Shown one piece after another: positions 1 through 11,682 of a DNA stretch of 64,000 nucleotides (positions are counted from its first letter, which is position 1; each line of letters begins with the position of its first letter). The notes under the pieces are model-generated. The model saw only the letters and a program-made list of their open reading frames with translations, did no database searches and was not told the origin of the DNA. Position numbers and translations under genes: made by a program. The stretch lies in contig CM114271.1 in the NCBI GenBank assembly GCA_050084515.1, positions 1,178,001 through 1,242,000 on the forward strand, written 5' to 3'. The DNA comes from Blasia pusilla (Eukaryota > Marchantiophyta > Marchantiopsida > Blasiales).

Positions 1-2
1 CG

Positions 3-140
3 GAGTATGTCCCCTCGCCGATCGTTGAAAATAGGAATTATGCTTCAAGTCCTGGCTATGTTCCATCGCCGATTTTTGAAAATATGGATAAGGCTTTAAG
101 TCCTAGCTATGTACCATTTCCTATTTTAAAATGGGATTAA
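3..140 (+). repeat. 51-bp in-frame tandem repeat (17-residue YVPSPI units)
   Basis: Two full 51-bp units and a partial third translate in one frame as units beginning YVPSPI, YVPSPI and YVPFPI, separated by an acidic/asparagine stretch and a SPG or SPS tail. A TAA ends the frame just after the third unit. It lies upstream of the Helitron start exon and may be part of its N-terminal gene or of a neighbouring repeat protein. I do not recognise the protein. Confidence 0.6.
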
Positions 141-165
141 TGGTCCTAATGTTAGCATAAGCCCT

Positions 166-456
166 TTGAGAAATGGTCAGAGTTGTAGTTATGATGAGAG
201 TGCATCTAGGATTTTAACCACACCTGGGGTGAATCATCATTCTATTTCACAAGAAGTAGTTGGAGGGCAGGAGGGAGAAGGAGATACAGATTCCACACAT
301 GATTGCATCCCTTCATCAGACCCTATAGCATCTAGCCATTCTTTTGTACGTGATTGTTACGGGTCGGGGTCATGGGAAATTAGTGATTGTCATTCAATTT
401 TCTATGAGGACTCAAGTGAGATGAGTACGGCGGAGTCTCATTGCCCGTTAGAATGA
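166..456 (+). CDS. Unrecognised open reading frame upstream of the Helitron RepHel exons
   Basis: An open stretch of about 96 codons rich in Ser, Asp, Glu and His, with no ATG at its left edge, so it would be an internal or last exon. It lies in a different frame from the YVPSPI repeats and ends in TGA before an AT-rich, intron-like gap (457-640). No domain is visible. It could be part of the Helitron's 5' coding region or an accessory protein captured by it. Coding status is uncertain. Confidence 0.25.
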   Translation: MRNGQSCSYDESASRILTTPGVNHHSISQEVVGGQEGEGDTDSTHDCIPSSDPIASSHSFVRDCYGSGSWEISDCHSIFYEDSSEMSTAESHCPLE

Positions 457-994
457 TTTTCCTATTTCAGATTTTTATAAAAACTTCAGTTATGTGTAAA
501 TTTATTTTTTAATATAGATTATAATATTCACAGACCAAATCTTGAGTATAAGTTTTTTGTACAAATTTTCTCCTTTTTTCTATTATTTTTTTATATATTG
601 ACAATATATATTTTGGTTGGATGGTTGATATTATCACAAGATGCATGAATCTCAAGAGGATCCATCGAGGCGAAATGAAAAAAGATTATTCGCAGACATC
701 ACCAATGTAGTCTCTTTATCTAATGTGGAACATGATCACCACATTTCATGTAGTGCTCCATCTTCTATACGGATTTCGGAGGAAACAGAGAAGATTGCAT
801 ATAAAAAGGTTAGAAGGGTTGCTTCTCAAAGAAACAGAAGGGCGCTTCATGATATGCGATTTGTTACTCCTTCAACGATTTTGTCATCTCCAATGTAAGG
901 ATACTTAGCATTATGATTATAGAATGATATCATAACCTTATGTGCACACTCTAGATTTTTTTGTGACTTTAATATCTTTCATGTTTGTGATGTA

Positions 995-1900
995 GACTTC
1001 CAAATCCATCGAACCCGAAACGATTACGTGATATACATCAAATTGTGAGAGCCCAAGGACAAAAGCGAAGACATGCTAAATTAGTTGAATTGAGATCTAT
1101 TGAAGCTGTTGTGAATATTCCATTGATGGAAGAATTACAACCACCCATCATAGATGGCCCACTAGACGCAAATACTATAAGGTATTTATTTATGTATAAC
1201 ATTTCTACTTTTTATTATAATAATATTTATAAATTTTTTTCGTATTATGACTTTTTTTATTCTTTGTTCAGGTTGGTAGCAACACCTTCCAATCAAAATC
1301 TTCATGCTTTAATAGACTCTACATCGTCTCCAATGTACGTTTCATCCACTCATTAATTTCTTTCTTTTTATTGGTTTTTTTAATTTAATTATTTTGACTT
1401 ACTTTTTTTTAATATTGTTTTTCTCAGTCTTCCACTTCCGTCCAACCCTCGGGGATTACATGCTATGCTTCAAGTTGCACGAGCACAAGGCCAGAGAAGA
1501 AGGCACCATAATTTGGCCCAAGCGAATGTTCATCAATTGTCTGTGAATCTTCTTCCTAGAGAGGAAGTTGAGGCTATGACTACTAATGACTTTCATACTC
1601 AAGCTAATACAAGGTATGCTTTACATATTTTTATTATTGATGCTTCTTACTTGGTCTTAAATTTTTATGAATGATTTCTAATAACAATTTTTTTGCAGGC
1701 CAATTATGGTACATCATGAAGTTGAAGCTATTCCAAACTCTGGGATTGTGGTCTTTCCATCTCCAATGTATATTTCTAAACTATATATTCAAATTTAATA
1801 GAGTTATGTTTGTATGTATATTTATTCTTATTATAATCATATATATTAATTTCTTAACCTCTGCTTGCAGTCTTCCAATTCCTACCAATCCTCTACGATT
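995..1900 (+). repeat. Triplicated two-exon unit in the Helitron N-terminal region
   Basis: Three exons starting near 995, 1428 and 1871 each begin with Leu-Pro-x-Pro-(S/T)-Asn-Pro and then the motif (V/A)RAxGQ(K/R)RRHAxL or close to it. Between them lie two short exons (1271-1334, 1700-1768), the first ending STSSPM and the second VFPSPM. The start exon also ends LSSPM. The pattern long exon/short exon repeats with its introns, so it arose by tandem duplication of genomic DNA. The basic RRRH motif would suit nucleic-acid binding, but that is inference. Confidence 0.75.
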
Positions 1901-1952
1901 ATCTCACATGCTTCAAGTTGCTCGAGCTGAGGGCCAAAGAAGAAGACATGCT

Positions 1953-2222
1953 CATTTGGATGAAGTACATGAGGTTGCACATGTTGGCGATTCGTTGATA
2001 ACGAATGATGCCAATGGTCCTAATCGTGAAGGCGACATGGAAGTGAATGAAGACAATGTATCTGCCTCTATTCCAAATGTGGGATCACATTTGGATGAAG
2101 TACATGAGATTGCACATGTTTGTGATCCGTTGTTTAGGAGCGATGCCAATGCAGCCAATCGTGAAGGCGACATGGAAGAAAATGAAGACAATGCACATGC
2201 CTCGATTCCAAATGTGGGATCT
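1953..2222 (+). repeat. 135-bp in-frame tandem duplication inside a Helitron exon
   Basis: Two adjacent 135-bp (45-codon) units both start HLDEVHE and end IPNVGS. They differ at a modest number of sites, so the duplication is younger than the exon triplication upstream. Unit 1 starts at 1953 and unit 2 at 2088. The reading frame stays open through both. Confidence 0.85.
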
Positions 2223-3299
2223 AGAAGGGTTGTGAACTTGAAAAAGTTGCTCAATATTGCACGTATTCCTAACTTTGAAGAGAAGCACATTCGAATTCTT
2301 AGGTTGGGAGATCGTATTGATAGTATGACTGGCCGTTTTAGTGTTGGACTTATGAATGCTGTTTGTCCGACTTGCAATGCTCTACATTGGAAGTGTGAGA
2401 GAGTGAAGTATACTAGGTTTATAAGCTCGCCTTTTAGTATGTGTTGTGGGCATGGTAAGATTCAATTACCATATTTGTGACTTCACCTTCTATACTAGCA
2501 TTACTTTCGGTATGAGTGCAAATAGTCTTCATTTTTTTGCGTAATGCACGTGCCTATAATAGTGCTCTTCAATTGGCATCTCTTGGGGCACATGTGTGAG
2601 CAACGAGGCGGTACAGAAACTTCAGGATTCAAGGTGGTGTATATCATTCTATTGGACCTCTACATGCTTGAAAGTGGTGCTCCTCCACAATTTGCGCAAA
2701 TTTAGATTCATGATGATGAGCATCAGATGGAACATAGAAGAAGGATTATGATTGGAGATTATCAGGATCAATTGAGGCCAGAGATCTTAAGGGGATTACA
2801 AGATATGTTACATGCCCATAATCCATATGTGGCTTTATTTGAAATGTGGCTATTGATCCATGTAATTTGACTTTCATATTGTTCTTAAGGGTAGTGTTTA
2901 GGTCGGATGCAAAATGATACACCTTGCCTGTTGTTTGAGAGATTGAGCTATCTTGCCTCGGAGATGGGAGTGAGCCAAGAGAAGGACGTGATATTATTGT
3001 TCGCTTACATGGAGGAGGGATTCGTGCGTCTGCATCGGACTTGAATGAAGCATATATCCCATTGCACTTTGTTTTGCCTTTTGTTTATGGTGAAGCAGGT
3101 TGGCATCTGGGATACCTTTGCAAGGGCAACATGATCATAGAGATGATCCTCGGTTAAGAGGGTATGCTATGATGGATGAAGATAGAGATGATATTGTACA
3201 AGGAGAAATTCAAGGTGAGGTTACCACTCATGAGGCGAGTTCAAAGACGACATCGCTTTACAATTTGCTTCATCGGACTTCAAATGCGAGCTAACGTAA

Positions 3300-4460
3300 T
3301 GGATAATAATCGGTTGTTGAGGTTTGGCCGTCTTACTCAAGAATATATGGTGGATATGTATGCGACTATCGAAATGCAACGGCTAACTTGGATACGATTG
3401 CATCAAAAAAAGTTGAGAGCTGATTTATACCAAAGTCGAGATGCCATGACTCGGCATGATGTGAACGGTCAAGGCATAGGGAGACGTATTATCTTACCTT
3501 CGTCTTTCATAGGAGGACCTCGTCACATGCATCAATTGTACCATGATGCTATGGCCATTGTGAGACATTTTTGGAAGCCTGACTACTTTTTGACAATGAC
3601 TTGCAATCCTAAATGGCCAGAGATTACCTCTGCTTTGCTGCATGGTCAATCAACGTCCGATCGGCCTGACCTGGTTGTACGTGTTTTCCAAAGAAGAAGG
3701 AGTTGTTGAGACTTATATTGGATAAGCATATTTTGGGTCGAGTGGTAGGATGCATTCATGTGGTCGAGTTCCAAAAGAGAGGGCTACCACATGTGCATAT
3801 CCTAATTATTCTTGCTTCGAGGATAAGCCAAGGACAACCTCGATTATGACGATATTATATCTGCTGAGATTCGAATCCCATGACTCATCCTAGGCTACAT
3901 TCTCTGTAAGAAATTGTATGATTCATGGTCCGTGTGGAGTAGCACATCCAACTGCACCTTGCACGGATAAAACGACAAAAAAATGTTCCAAAGGATACCC
4001 AATGCCGTTTGCAACAATGACAATGGAGAATGAGGATGGATATCCTATTTATAAGAGGTAATTCATTGGTTTTGTTTATTTCGTCATTTAATGTTCTTCT
4101 ATTAGTGTGCTATCTTTTTTCCCAACTATTAACATACTTCTATATGTGTTTATGCAGGCGTGATAATGGCAGATTGATAAATAAGTCAAATCATGACTTT
4201 GATAATCGTTGGGTGGTTCCATACAATCCAATGTTATGTACTTTATTTGATTGTCATATCAATTTGGAGATAACAAATAGCATCTTGGCAGTAAAGTACT
4301 TTTATAAGTATGTGTACAAAGGATCTGATGCCATATCATATACCTTGGCAAATACTACATCAGAAAAGGATACTATTGATGAGACATCATTATATCTTGA
4401 TGCAAGGTATTTTGATTCCTTCTATTTTCCAAGGTCTCCCAATTTTTCCTAGGATATTAA
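3300..4460 (+). pseudogene. Rep/HUH nuclease region of the Helitron
   Basis: The Helitron-like N domain runs to about 3690 (motifs YQSRDAM, MHQLYHDAMAIV, FLTMTCNPKWPEI). After a one-base frameshift the strand continues with VVEFQKRGLPHVHIL, whose H-V-H at 3786-3797 is the metal-binding HUH motif. Further frameshifts occur near 3845-3910. Another exon (about 4159-4410) carries the tyrosine motif KYFYKYVYKG at about 4294-4323, where the catalytic tyrosines lie. Catalytic residues are therefore still readable piecewise, but no continuous protein can be made. Confidence 0.8.
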
Positions 4461-5377
4461 ATGGGAGTCTAACAATATTTATATTGTATGGTATGAAGGT
4501 ACGTTTCTTCTTCAGAAGCATGTTGGCGAATCTTCAAGTTTAGTCTACATGCAGAGCAACCAAGTATTGTGAGATTGATTGTTCATCTTCCAGACAGTCA
4601 AATGGTATATTTTCATGGGCAAGATTCATTGGGTAATATTCTAGAGCGAAGTAAGGAAACCACTCTTACTCAATGGTTTGCAACAAATGTTTCTGATTCG
4701 ACTGCGCGACAATATCTTTATTTGGAGTTCCCTTCTCATTACTCTTGGAATAAGAAGCAACGGCATCTGCGTAAACGTGCGCGAAAAGGATGTGGACATC
4801 CTATTGGACGTTTGTATATGACAAATCCATGTAAACTTTCGATACTTGTTAAGATACAATTATGTAGGAAAAAATTGAGTTAATGTTAAAATCATATTCA
4901 TTCTTCCTCCCTAATACTTTTTTTTCGCTAATCCTAGCTGAAGGGGAGCGTCATTGGTTACGATTACTTCTCCATCATGTGAGAGGAGCTCAATCATATC
5001 AAGATTTGAGAACCATCGATGGTGTAGTTTATCCTACCTTCAAAGAGACTGCTATTCAGATGGGACTTTTGGAGGACGATAGAGAGATCTTTTTTTGCTA
5101 TGAAGAGGCGGTTGTCATTCGTACTGGCTATTCATTACGTTTACTCTTTGCCATTTGTCTTCTATATAATACACCTTCCCTTCCGGCTATGGTTTGGGAA
5201 CATTTTTTGGTTCCATTGACGGAAGATCTTCTACATCAAAGGCGTGAGGTAATATGCATGGCTTTTGTTGAGTCAAATATTTTCTTATTTCTCTTATGAA
5301 TATTTTAGGTACTTTATTTACGTTTTAACTTCTATATTTGTTGCTTATAATAGAGAATTGGTATTGCGACCCTTCCA

Positions 5378-7442
5378 TTGGATGTTCATATTATTAATCT
5401 TGCGTTATTGGAGGTCCATTACCATCTTCAAGATCATGGTAAAAGTATGGCGGACTTCCCTGACATGCCTCAACCAAATATCCAAACTCGTGATTTATCT
5501 ATTTCACGTCTAGAAGAAGAAGAGCTCTCCTACGATCATGATATTCTTTGTGAACGTGTGAGAGCAGGAGAGATATCTTTAAATGATGGACAACGCGCGA
5601 TTTGGGAAGTTGTTTGTAATGCTTTTCGCGATATCTTACAAGATGCGCCACCTTCTGTAAGTGGATATTATATATCGTATATTTTATTATTAATTTCTTA
5701 CACTTTTTATTTATTTATGTTTTCTGTTAAAGTGCTTTTTTGTGACGAAAAATATGGATTTTTCAGGCAAAACTTTTCTTTATCGATGGTCTTGGCGGAA
5801 CAGGAAAAACATTTTTGTACAACCTTCTTCTTGCAATGGTACGGAGCGAGGGTCATATAGCTCTTGCAGTTGCATCTTCGGGGATTGCCGCTTTATTATT
5901 GGATGGAGGTAAATCGCTCATTCTCGATTCAAGATTCCTATCCAAGTACATGAAAGTTCCACTTGCAAGTAAGTCTAGATTTAAGATTTATTTTCCTTGT
6001 ATGGCATGCATATTATTGTTTTATTTTTTGATTATCCTTCATAAATGTTCCTCAGATATTGTTTGTTATCGATTTTCCAGCCTATCGGTCAATAGTCATA
6101 TGGCCCGCCTTATACAAAAGACGAAGTTGATCGTGTGGGATGAAGCTCCTATGACGCATCGTCACGCATTTGAGGCTGTTAATCGTACTTTCCAAGATAT
6201 CATGGGTTTGATGGATCCTCGATTACGAGATTTGCCTTTTGGGAGGAAAATCATTTTATTTGGTGGTGACTTTCGACAACTTCTTCCAGTTGTTCGTCGT
6301 GGAGATCGTGCCACAGTTGTGCGTGTAACACTTAGGAGATCTCCTATTTGGTTTGACGTGAGATTATTGAAACTTACTACCAACATGAGAGTCAATATTG
6401 TACAAGGTATTAAAGAATAAACTTAATATTTCACCTTTTTCATTTCATGTGGTTTTTGTTTATTTTTAATATTTACTAATTTCTTCATTTTATATTTATT
6501 ATCAAGATATGCACCAGAAGAGCAAGAAACCTTTGCAAAGTGGTTATTAGAGGTAGGAGAGGGTCGGTACCGTTACATTTGGATCTTGAGAGGATTTTAT
6601 ACAAGTTCGGATCGATAATTGTTAAAACCACAAGGATCAATGATTTCATTGACATTGTTTATGGACATGATGTTCATAAGTGGAGTGATATTGATTTCTT
6701 GAGGGGTACATCCATTTTGTCAACGAAGAATACTAATGTGGATATTATAAACGGAGAAATCATGTCTCGATTTCCAGGAGAGGTAATATTCATATTCTTG
6801 AATATCATTATTCTATTTTGATTGTTCTATTGCTACATTTTTCTATGATCTCTCTTATTTTAATGATTTATTTTGTTTTTGCAAGAGCATACCTTCTTGA
6901 GTGCTGATTTTGTTTCCGACGATGAGATGAGACTTGTTTATCCAACAGAATTTTTGAATACATGTTTACCATCTGGATTGCCACCTCATTGTTTGACTTT
7001 GAAGATTGGAGCTCCGATAATGCTATTACGGAATATGAATGGAGCAAAGGGACAAGCAAACGGGACTCGGCTGATGATAGCTGGCTTTAGTCGACATCTT
7101 ATAGATGCAACAATTATCACGGGAAAAAACATTGGAGCTCGAGTTTTCATTCCACGCATTCCATTGATTGCTTCTGATTCCGGCCTACCTTTTGATTTAC
7201 GACGATTTCAATTTCTTATTCGTCCTGCTTTTGCAATGACTATTAATAAGTCTCAAGGTCAAGCATTAGATAGAGTTGGTATTTACTTGCCCAATCTAGT
7301 ATTTTCTCATGGGCAATTGTATGTTGCCTTGTCAAGAGTAGGCTCAAGGAATTCTATTCATATTATGACAGATAATGAAAATGCTACTAACAAAATAGGT
7401 ATTTACACTAAAAATGTTGTATATAATGAAGTATTGAATTAA
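5378..7442 (+). pseudogene. PIF1-like helicase region of the Helitron
   Basis: Superfamily 1 helicase domain. The Walker A motif GLGGTGKT is at 5788-5811, just after an intron acceptor, and the Walker B/DEAD-like motif LIVWDEAP is near 6127-6150. GGDFRQLLPV (about 6268) and the C-terminal motif FAMTINKSQGQ with YVALSRV (about 7230-7340) are also present. A one-base shift near 5912 separates the LLLDGG segment from the following FKIPIQVHES segment, and another near 6560 separates KWLLEVGEG from DLERIL. The final 190 codons to the TAA at 7440-7442 are open. Confidence 0.85.
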
Positions 7443-7930
7443 ATTAAAATAACATTATATGTGTGAAATGTAATTTTGACCCATATTTTCTAAATTTTGT
7501 AATGCTTCACTTATCAATATGATTAATTTTATATATGCTAAATTTGGATGCCGATGCATCGGACGGCATTCTTACTAGTATTATTAGAATTCTCCCAAAC
7601 AAAATTGTTTTCGTTACGAGGCACCATATTAGGCACCCATTTAACACGATAGGTTCTACACATGGAATCTATATTATAACTTGCGGAGTGTCTTGACATG
7701 ACAGCACATGCATAACATGATGCATGTAAGGAAGGATGCATATACGATGGGGTTGGGAAAAGAAGGGGGCTTATATGAGGAACATATATATTTTGCGCAT
7801 ATACGGAAGGGTGAATACATTTCGGGTTTGGGGAGACAAAGGGCCGTTCATTGCAAGGTCGTCGGGGCATTAACTAATGCCCCATCTTTCAAGAGGACAA
7901 AATACCACAAGGACGTAGTTTGGGATTATT

Positions 7931-7986
7931 GTGAAATATTAGTGAGATTATTATATATTATCTCATTAATTATTTCACAAAAATAG
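7931..7986 (+). other. Candidate Helitron 3' terminus (hairpin plus ATAG)
   Basis: Arms starting gtgaaatatta and ending taattatttcac (7931-7978) form a long imperfect AT-rich hairpin, followed by aaaaatag at 7979-7986 and then t. This resembles the Helitron 3' arrangement except that the last four bases are ATAG rather than CTRR. A second, GC-capped perfect stem lies upstream at 7865-7884 (ggggcatta, two-base loop, taatgcccc) and could be the real terminator hairpin if the end is near 7895. Confidence 0.4.
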
Positions 7987-7999
7987 TGTATTAAATGGT

Positions 8000-9625
8000 A
8001 AGTGTGGCATAGATGGAAGAGTAGATTTGGCGGCAAAGACGAAATCGGTTTGATTTGCCCGTCACTTTCTTGACGAAAAATTGCTTCGCGCTTTAGGCGG
8101 GACAACACCTCCTCCAACGCCGCTCCCTCTAAAACTAGCAAAGCTCCGCCAATTCGGATACTTCTGACTTTTCTGCTAATTCCAGTCGCCAGCCCGTTCC
8201 GCCACTGTGACTGACTGACCCGACCCACCCCTGCCGCAACGCGCTTGCCGCACACCTCTGATCGCCCTCGGTCGGGTTTCATTCTCGTCCGGGTTACCCA
8301 AGCTGCATTCGTAACCCATGGTCGCGCAGGGCTGCTCCGGTTACTTTCCGTCCACCCAACCAGTGTTCAGTGGCCGTGTCCCGCTTCTTCAGTCGGACGA
8401 CGCCCGACGGGGCCATGGGTTCCCTTCCGCGGCAGGCCTCTCCGCCGAAGTCGAGTCCCGTCGCACTCCCGGCGAGGGTTCGGGGAGTTTCTCCCTGGAA
8501 ACCAGTGCGTTCGTTACCGGCCGTTCACCGCCGGGAGCTGGTACACCGGTGATCCTGTCTGTATGTGATCCGGCTCCCAGTCGGGGAAAAACTAACGGAA
8601 ACGGGAAACGGGAAACGGGAAACGGGAAACGGGAATTTATGAATTAAGCCGGCCAGATGTAGTGGTAAACGCGGTCCCCAGCAAGTCCCGGCCTCGCCAG
8701 CTTAGTTAGGGTAACTGCTCTTTCCCTCGTCCGCGATAAAATCCCGATCCCCGTGCTCCGGCGTCTGCCCGGATAGCACGGGCTCGCGAGGGCGAGATGA
8801 GCGGAGAGCAGCTCTGCAGCATCTCGGCGACCTGTCACTGCGCGAAGCATACGTAAAAATAGCGAGAGAGGGGAAGGGGAGACGGAGAGAGAGTTCAGGA
8901 AGAGGATCGGGGAGGCGATGGTAATGGAGGGAGAGGTGCAGGGAGAAATATTTGTAGGTGTGGTTTTACTGCTGAGAAGCTGACGGGCGGAGGAGGATGG
9001 GAGGGGCGATGGACACTGGGCGGGCGAGACCGGGAGTGTGGAGTGCTAGACAGCATGGTGATCTGCCGTGAGTTGCAAGTTTTTCCTTCTCAGGAATGGA
9101 TTTGGGTGATTGGGGGACTCGGTAGTTTGAAAGGGACAATTGGTTGCGGTGATGGGTGTGCCGGAGTAGTAGCAGCATTCAGCTGTAGGATTTATTTCTG
9201 GAGGTGTGGGGTTAAATTTCGAGGAGAATTTACATCCTAGTTAGTCGGGTAATCTCTACAGTTCAGAATTGGTCGCAGGGTTTGTGGTTCGTGGTTAATT
9301 GTGGCATCTGCGTGCTCAGAGCTGGGCTTCTGTCTATTGCTTGTGCGTGTTTTTTGATGGTCGTTGTGTTTTGTTTATCGAATGTGTGGTCTGTACAGCA
9401 TAGCCCTCGCTCGTTGGTTTTACAATGCATTGTGGGTAATCCCCACCGACAGTGCAGCAGTTTAGTCGTTTCTCACCCGAATATCTGGGACGGGATTGGT
9501 TTCAGCTAGAAGGTGGAATTTGAGATCGTCGATCCAAGCGCATGTGGCTTTCAGTGAGCCTTCATTCCACGCCCGGGGTGAGTTCTGGACTGTGGGAAAG
9601 ATAACGGACACTATTTATTTGAACT
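8000..9625. promoter_or_regulatory. GC-rich, GA-rich leader-like region, no gene seen
   Basis: 8060-8570 is strikingly GC-rich next to the AT-rich Helitron, and 8855-8945 is a purine-rich (GAGA-like) tract typical of plant promoters and 5' leaders. Several overlapping open frames in all phases look like a product of base composition, not coding. It could be the promoter and leader of the downstream MORC gene, but transcription is not demonstrated. Confidence 0.3.
8595..8637 (+). repeat. 7-bp microsatellite (acgggaa)n
   Basis: About five to six head-to-tail copies of the heptamer acgggaa end in acgggaattt. They lie at the edge of a GC-rich stretch (about 8200-8570). Confidence 0.9.
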
Positions 9626-9684
9626 ATGATGCGGGGAAGGGATTTTATTCCTCATTGTGAGGATGAATCGAGTTCCATTCGGTA

Positions 9685-9859
9685 AAGCTCTAACGATAAA
9701 AATGCTGCCTTGGATCTTCTTGCATCCCTGGAAGGAGTGGAGAAAGGTTCGGGCACTAGGTGTGCCAGCAAGCTTGAGCACGATGCGTGCAGCTTCTGGG
9801 GGATTGGTTCTTCTTCTCTTCCAATTAGGAGACCTGCGAGAACGGGTAGACAGCGGTTC
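9685..9859 (+). CDS. Candidate upstream exon, possibly 5' part of the MORC gene
   Basis: An open segment starting with SNDKNAALDLLASLEG and ending at a good donor (ttccga before gtaagg, 9860) looks more coding-like than its surroundings. The same frame upstream contains ATGs at 9626 and 9629, but a TAA at 9680 interrupts it, so an acceptor near 9684 or a separate leader exon would be needed. The next credible exon is 8.7 kb downstream, beyond the Copia insertion. Assignment to MORC rests only on position and strand. Confidence 0.2.
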
Positions 9860-11007
9860 CGAGTAAGGGCGGCAAACCGAAGGTATCCTACTTCAAATTC
9901 GAATGCATGGAATAACTTAAGGAATGAGTACAGCGTTGTCATTTGTTTCAATCAGAGGACGTCTTCCTCGTCCCGTTCGATCGTTAGCTTGTCATATTCG
10001 TTTGTCTACAGTTGCAGGTGCGTCGATGGTTATTTGCATTATTTTTTACGTGACCTCGGAAGCTGTAGGCCGAGAGCTTTGTGCCCTGCACTTCTGATGA
10101 CGCGAGAAGGCATGTATGAACTTGGGCTGCATATTACGAATTATAGAGCTGTTCAGAAATGTTTGTGGCACACTAGAACTCCATGGTGGTTGTGCTGATC
10201 GTTGACGGATTCTTCTGTATTGTATCATAGTGTGTGCTTTGGCCGATTGTTTCCCAGCGTGATTGTTGAGCTGGTCGATGGATCGGTTGAGCTTTCTATG
10301 CACTTGTCCACTTAAAGGCTTCCATTCTCGTTTCCAGAAGAGATTCGGTTTCATGGTGTAGTGGAGCAGTCCATCAGTGCACAAAGGATTTTATCGAGCC
10401 GAGTTTGGTGACTTTTGATGATTTAGGATGAACTTCTAGCAAGGTGGAATGGGGGGTAAGCTGATAGCGTGTAAGTTTATCCACATCCCGATGTGTAGCC
10501 TGTGAAGTCCATGCCACTTGGACAAGTAGGGTACGCAGCTAGAGGCCTTTATTCCGTGGTATCATACTTAGGAGAGGGTATGTCTGGATTACCCCCTCTC
10601 TGAAGATTGAAGGATGGAGATTTATGTGCAGAGCTCTAGGTTGATGGCTGTTCTACCAAGTGATGTTGTAACCTACCAAATATTCTTAAATCGTTTATGA
10701 TTGAGGGGAGAACTGCAAAATCCCTTCGCGTCAATCATGATGTGGAACTGAAGGTGCCTCTTTCTAAAACCTTGAGAGGACTGTCACAAGTGTAGGATTA
10801 GTTGTTGACTAGGCACGCTAGTGGTGGAATTTGATGCTGACAGGTTTGTGACTTATGTGGAGATTGAAGTAAGGTTGGTTGTTCTTGAAACCTCAAGACC
10901 TGAAACAAATTGTACATGAAACTACAAGTGCGATGATCATGGAAAGCAGAAGATGCTTGGATGTGAGCCCAAGCTATGAGATTATGAGACTTAGAGAGCC
11001 TTGTGTA

Positions 11008-11632
11008 TGAGAAAATGATTGACCAGCAGAAGTATCCCCTTGTACAAAGTCAGAGCTAGCATCAGCTAGACCATCCATGATTTCAGCTTGTACACAATCA
11101 GCAAATCAGTTCCTATCTCTATTGCCAAATCAGAGCCCTACCATGATGTGACTCTTCTTACTATCTAAGAGATACTAAGAAGGATTCTACTCAGCCACAC
11201 CTTGCACTCACACTACAGGTCCTCACATGTCACTAGCTCAGAGATCAGACATGACTCACCATTGAGCACAAACAATCTCCATCAGCATTCTAGACAAATC
11301 AACCTGCCTTCCAGTGAGGCTCTAGTTTAGTCTCAATCTCCTCTTCCTACTCTCTGATCACTCTGTGCAGGACCAAGAGCCTCAGGAGTCCTCACCAAAA
11401 CTGTGCATGCTGTAGAATTGGCTTGACATTATATACATGAGGGTGAGCACTTCTGGCCCTTGGATCTTCTTGAACAGATCCATACCCTAAATTGAGAATT
11501 GCCTAATTCAAGGTTACCTAAAAGATAGAGGAACATAAGTTATCTCTAGCTAACTAAATTAGTATCCAACTAAGTTGTATTTGACTAACTACTTTTAGGC
11601 ATGACTAAACTAGATATTAACAAATTTCAACA
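11008..11632 (-). repeat. 3' LTR of Copia 1
   Basis: 625 bp; terminal TG...CA. It is about 47 bp shorter than its partner because of several small internal deletions, for example loss of the ctctctaaagagagac segment and of the block around cagatggtggctag. These are deletions rather than scattered substitutions. Confidence 0.93.
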
Positions 11633-11682
11633 CTCCCTCTTAATGAGAGTTTAGAGTAATGCCCATCATAGATATACACTTT

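Larger units (their letters stand above)
641..7442 (+). pseudogene. Helitron RepHel gene (Rep endonuclease plus PIF1-like helicase), frameshifted
   Basis: Rolling-circle replication initiator fused to a DNA helicase. A plausible start exon begins at ATG 641. Exons near 995-1182, 1271-1334, 1428-1612, 1700-1768 and 1871-2453 form a repeated N-terminal region. The 1871-2453 exon ends in a conserved CPTCNALHW...FSMCCGHGK segment. Later blocks resemble the Helitron-like N domain (about 3300-3690), Rep (to about 4460) and helicase (5580-7442). The frame is broken repeatedly: an in-frame TGA near 2596, a shift and TAG near 2650-2705, shifts near 3690, 3845-3910, 5912 and 6560, and interrupted exons between 4440 and 4560. 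The last exon (about 6885-7442) is intact and carries the helicase C-terminus. No activity is expected from this copy. Confidence 0.85.
1..7986 (+). mobile_element. Helitron (rolling-circle transposon), decayed, 5' end outside or undetermined
   Basis: The region reads on the + strand as one plant Helitron: N-terminal repeated exons, a cysteine/tryptophan zinc-binding segment, a Rep (HUH) domain and a PIF1-type helicase, in the order expected for RepHel. Introns separate many of the blocks. The right end is put at 7986 because a long AT-rich hairpin (7931-7978) is followed by aaaaatag and then t. Helitrons normally end in CTRR after a hairpin and insert before T, so ATAG is an imperfect fit. 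No 5' TC terminus could be located, and the element may begin before the window. Frameshifts and stops in several domains make this copy non-autonomous. The class is certain; the borders are not. Confidence 0.8.

Noticed and set aside
8245-8647. Overlapping 107-109 codon frames on the + strand
   Set aside because: Product of the GC-rich stretch; they run into the acgggaa microsatellite and have no recognisable motif.
9710-10198. 162-codon frame read as an independent protein
   Set aside because: It has no ATG at its start and passes through a good splice donor at 9860; only the part before the donor looks coding.
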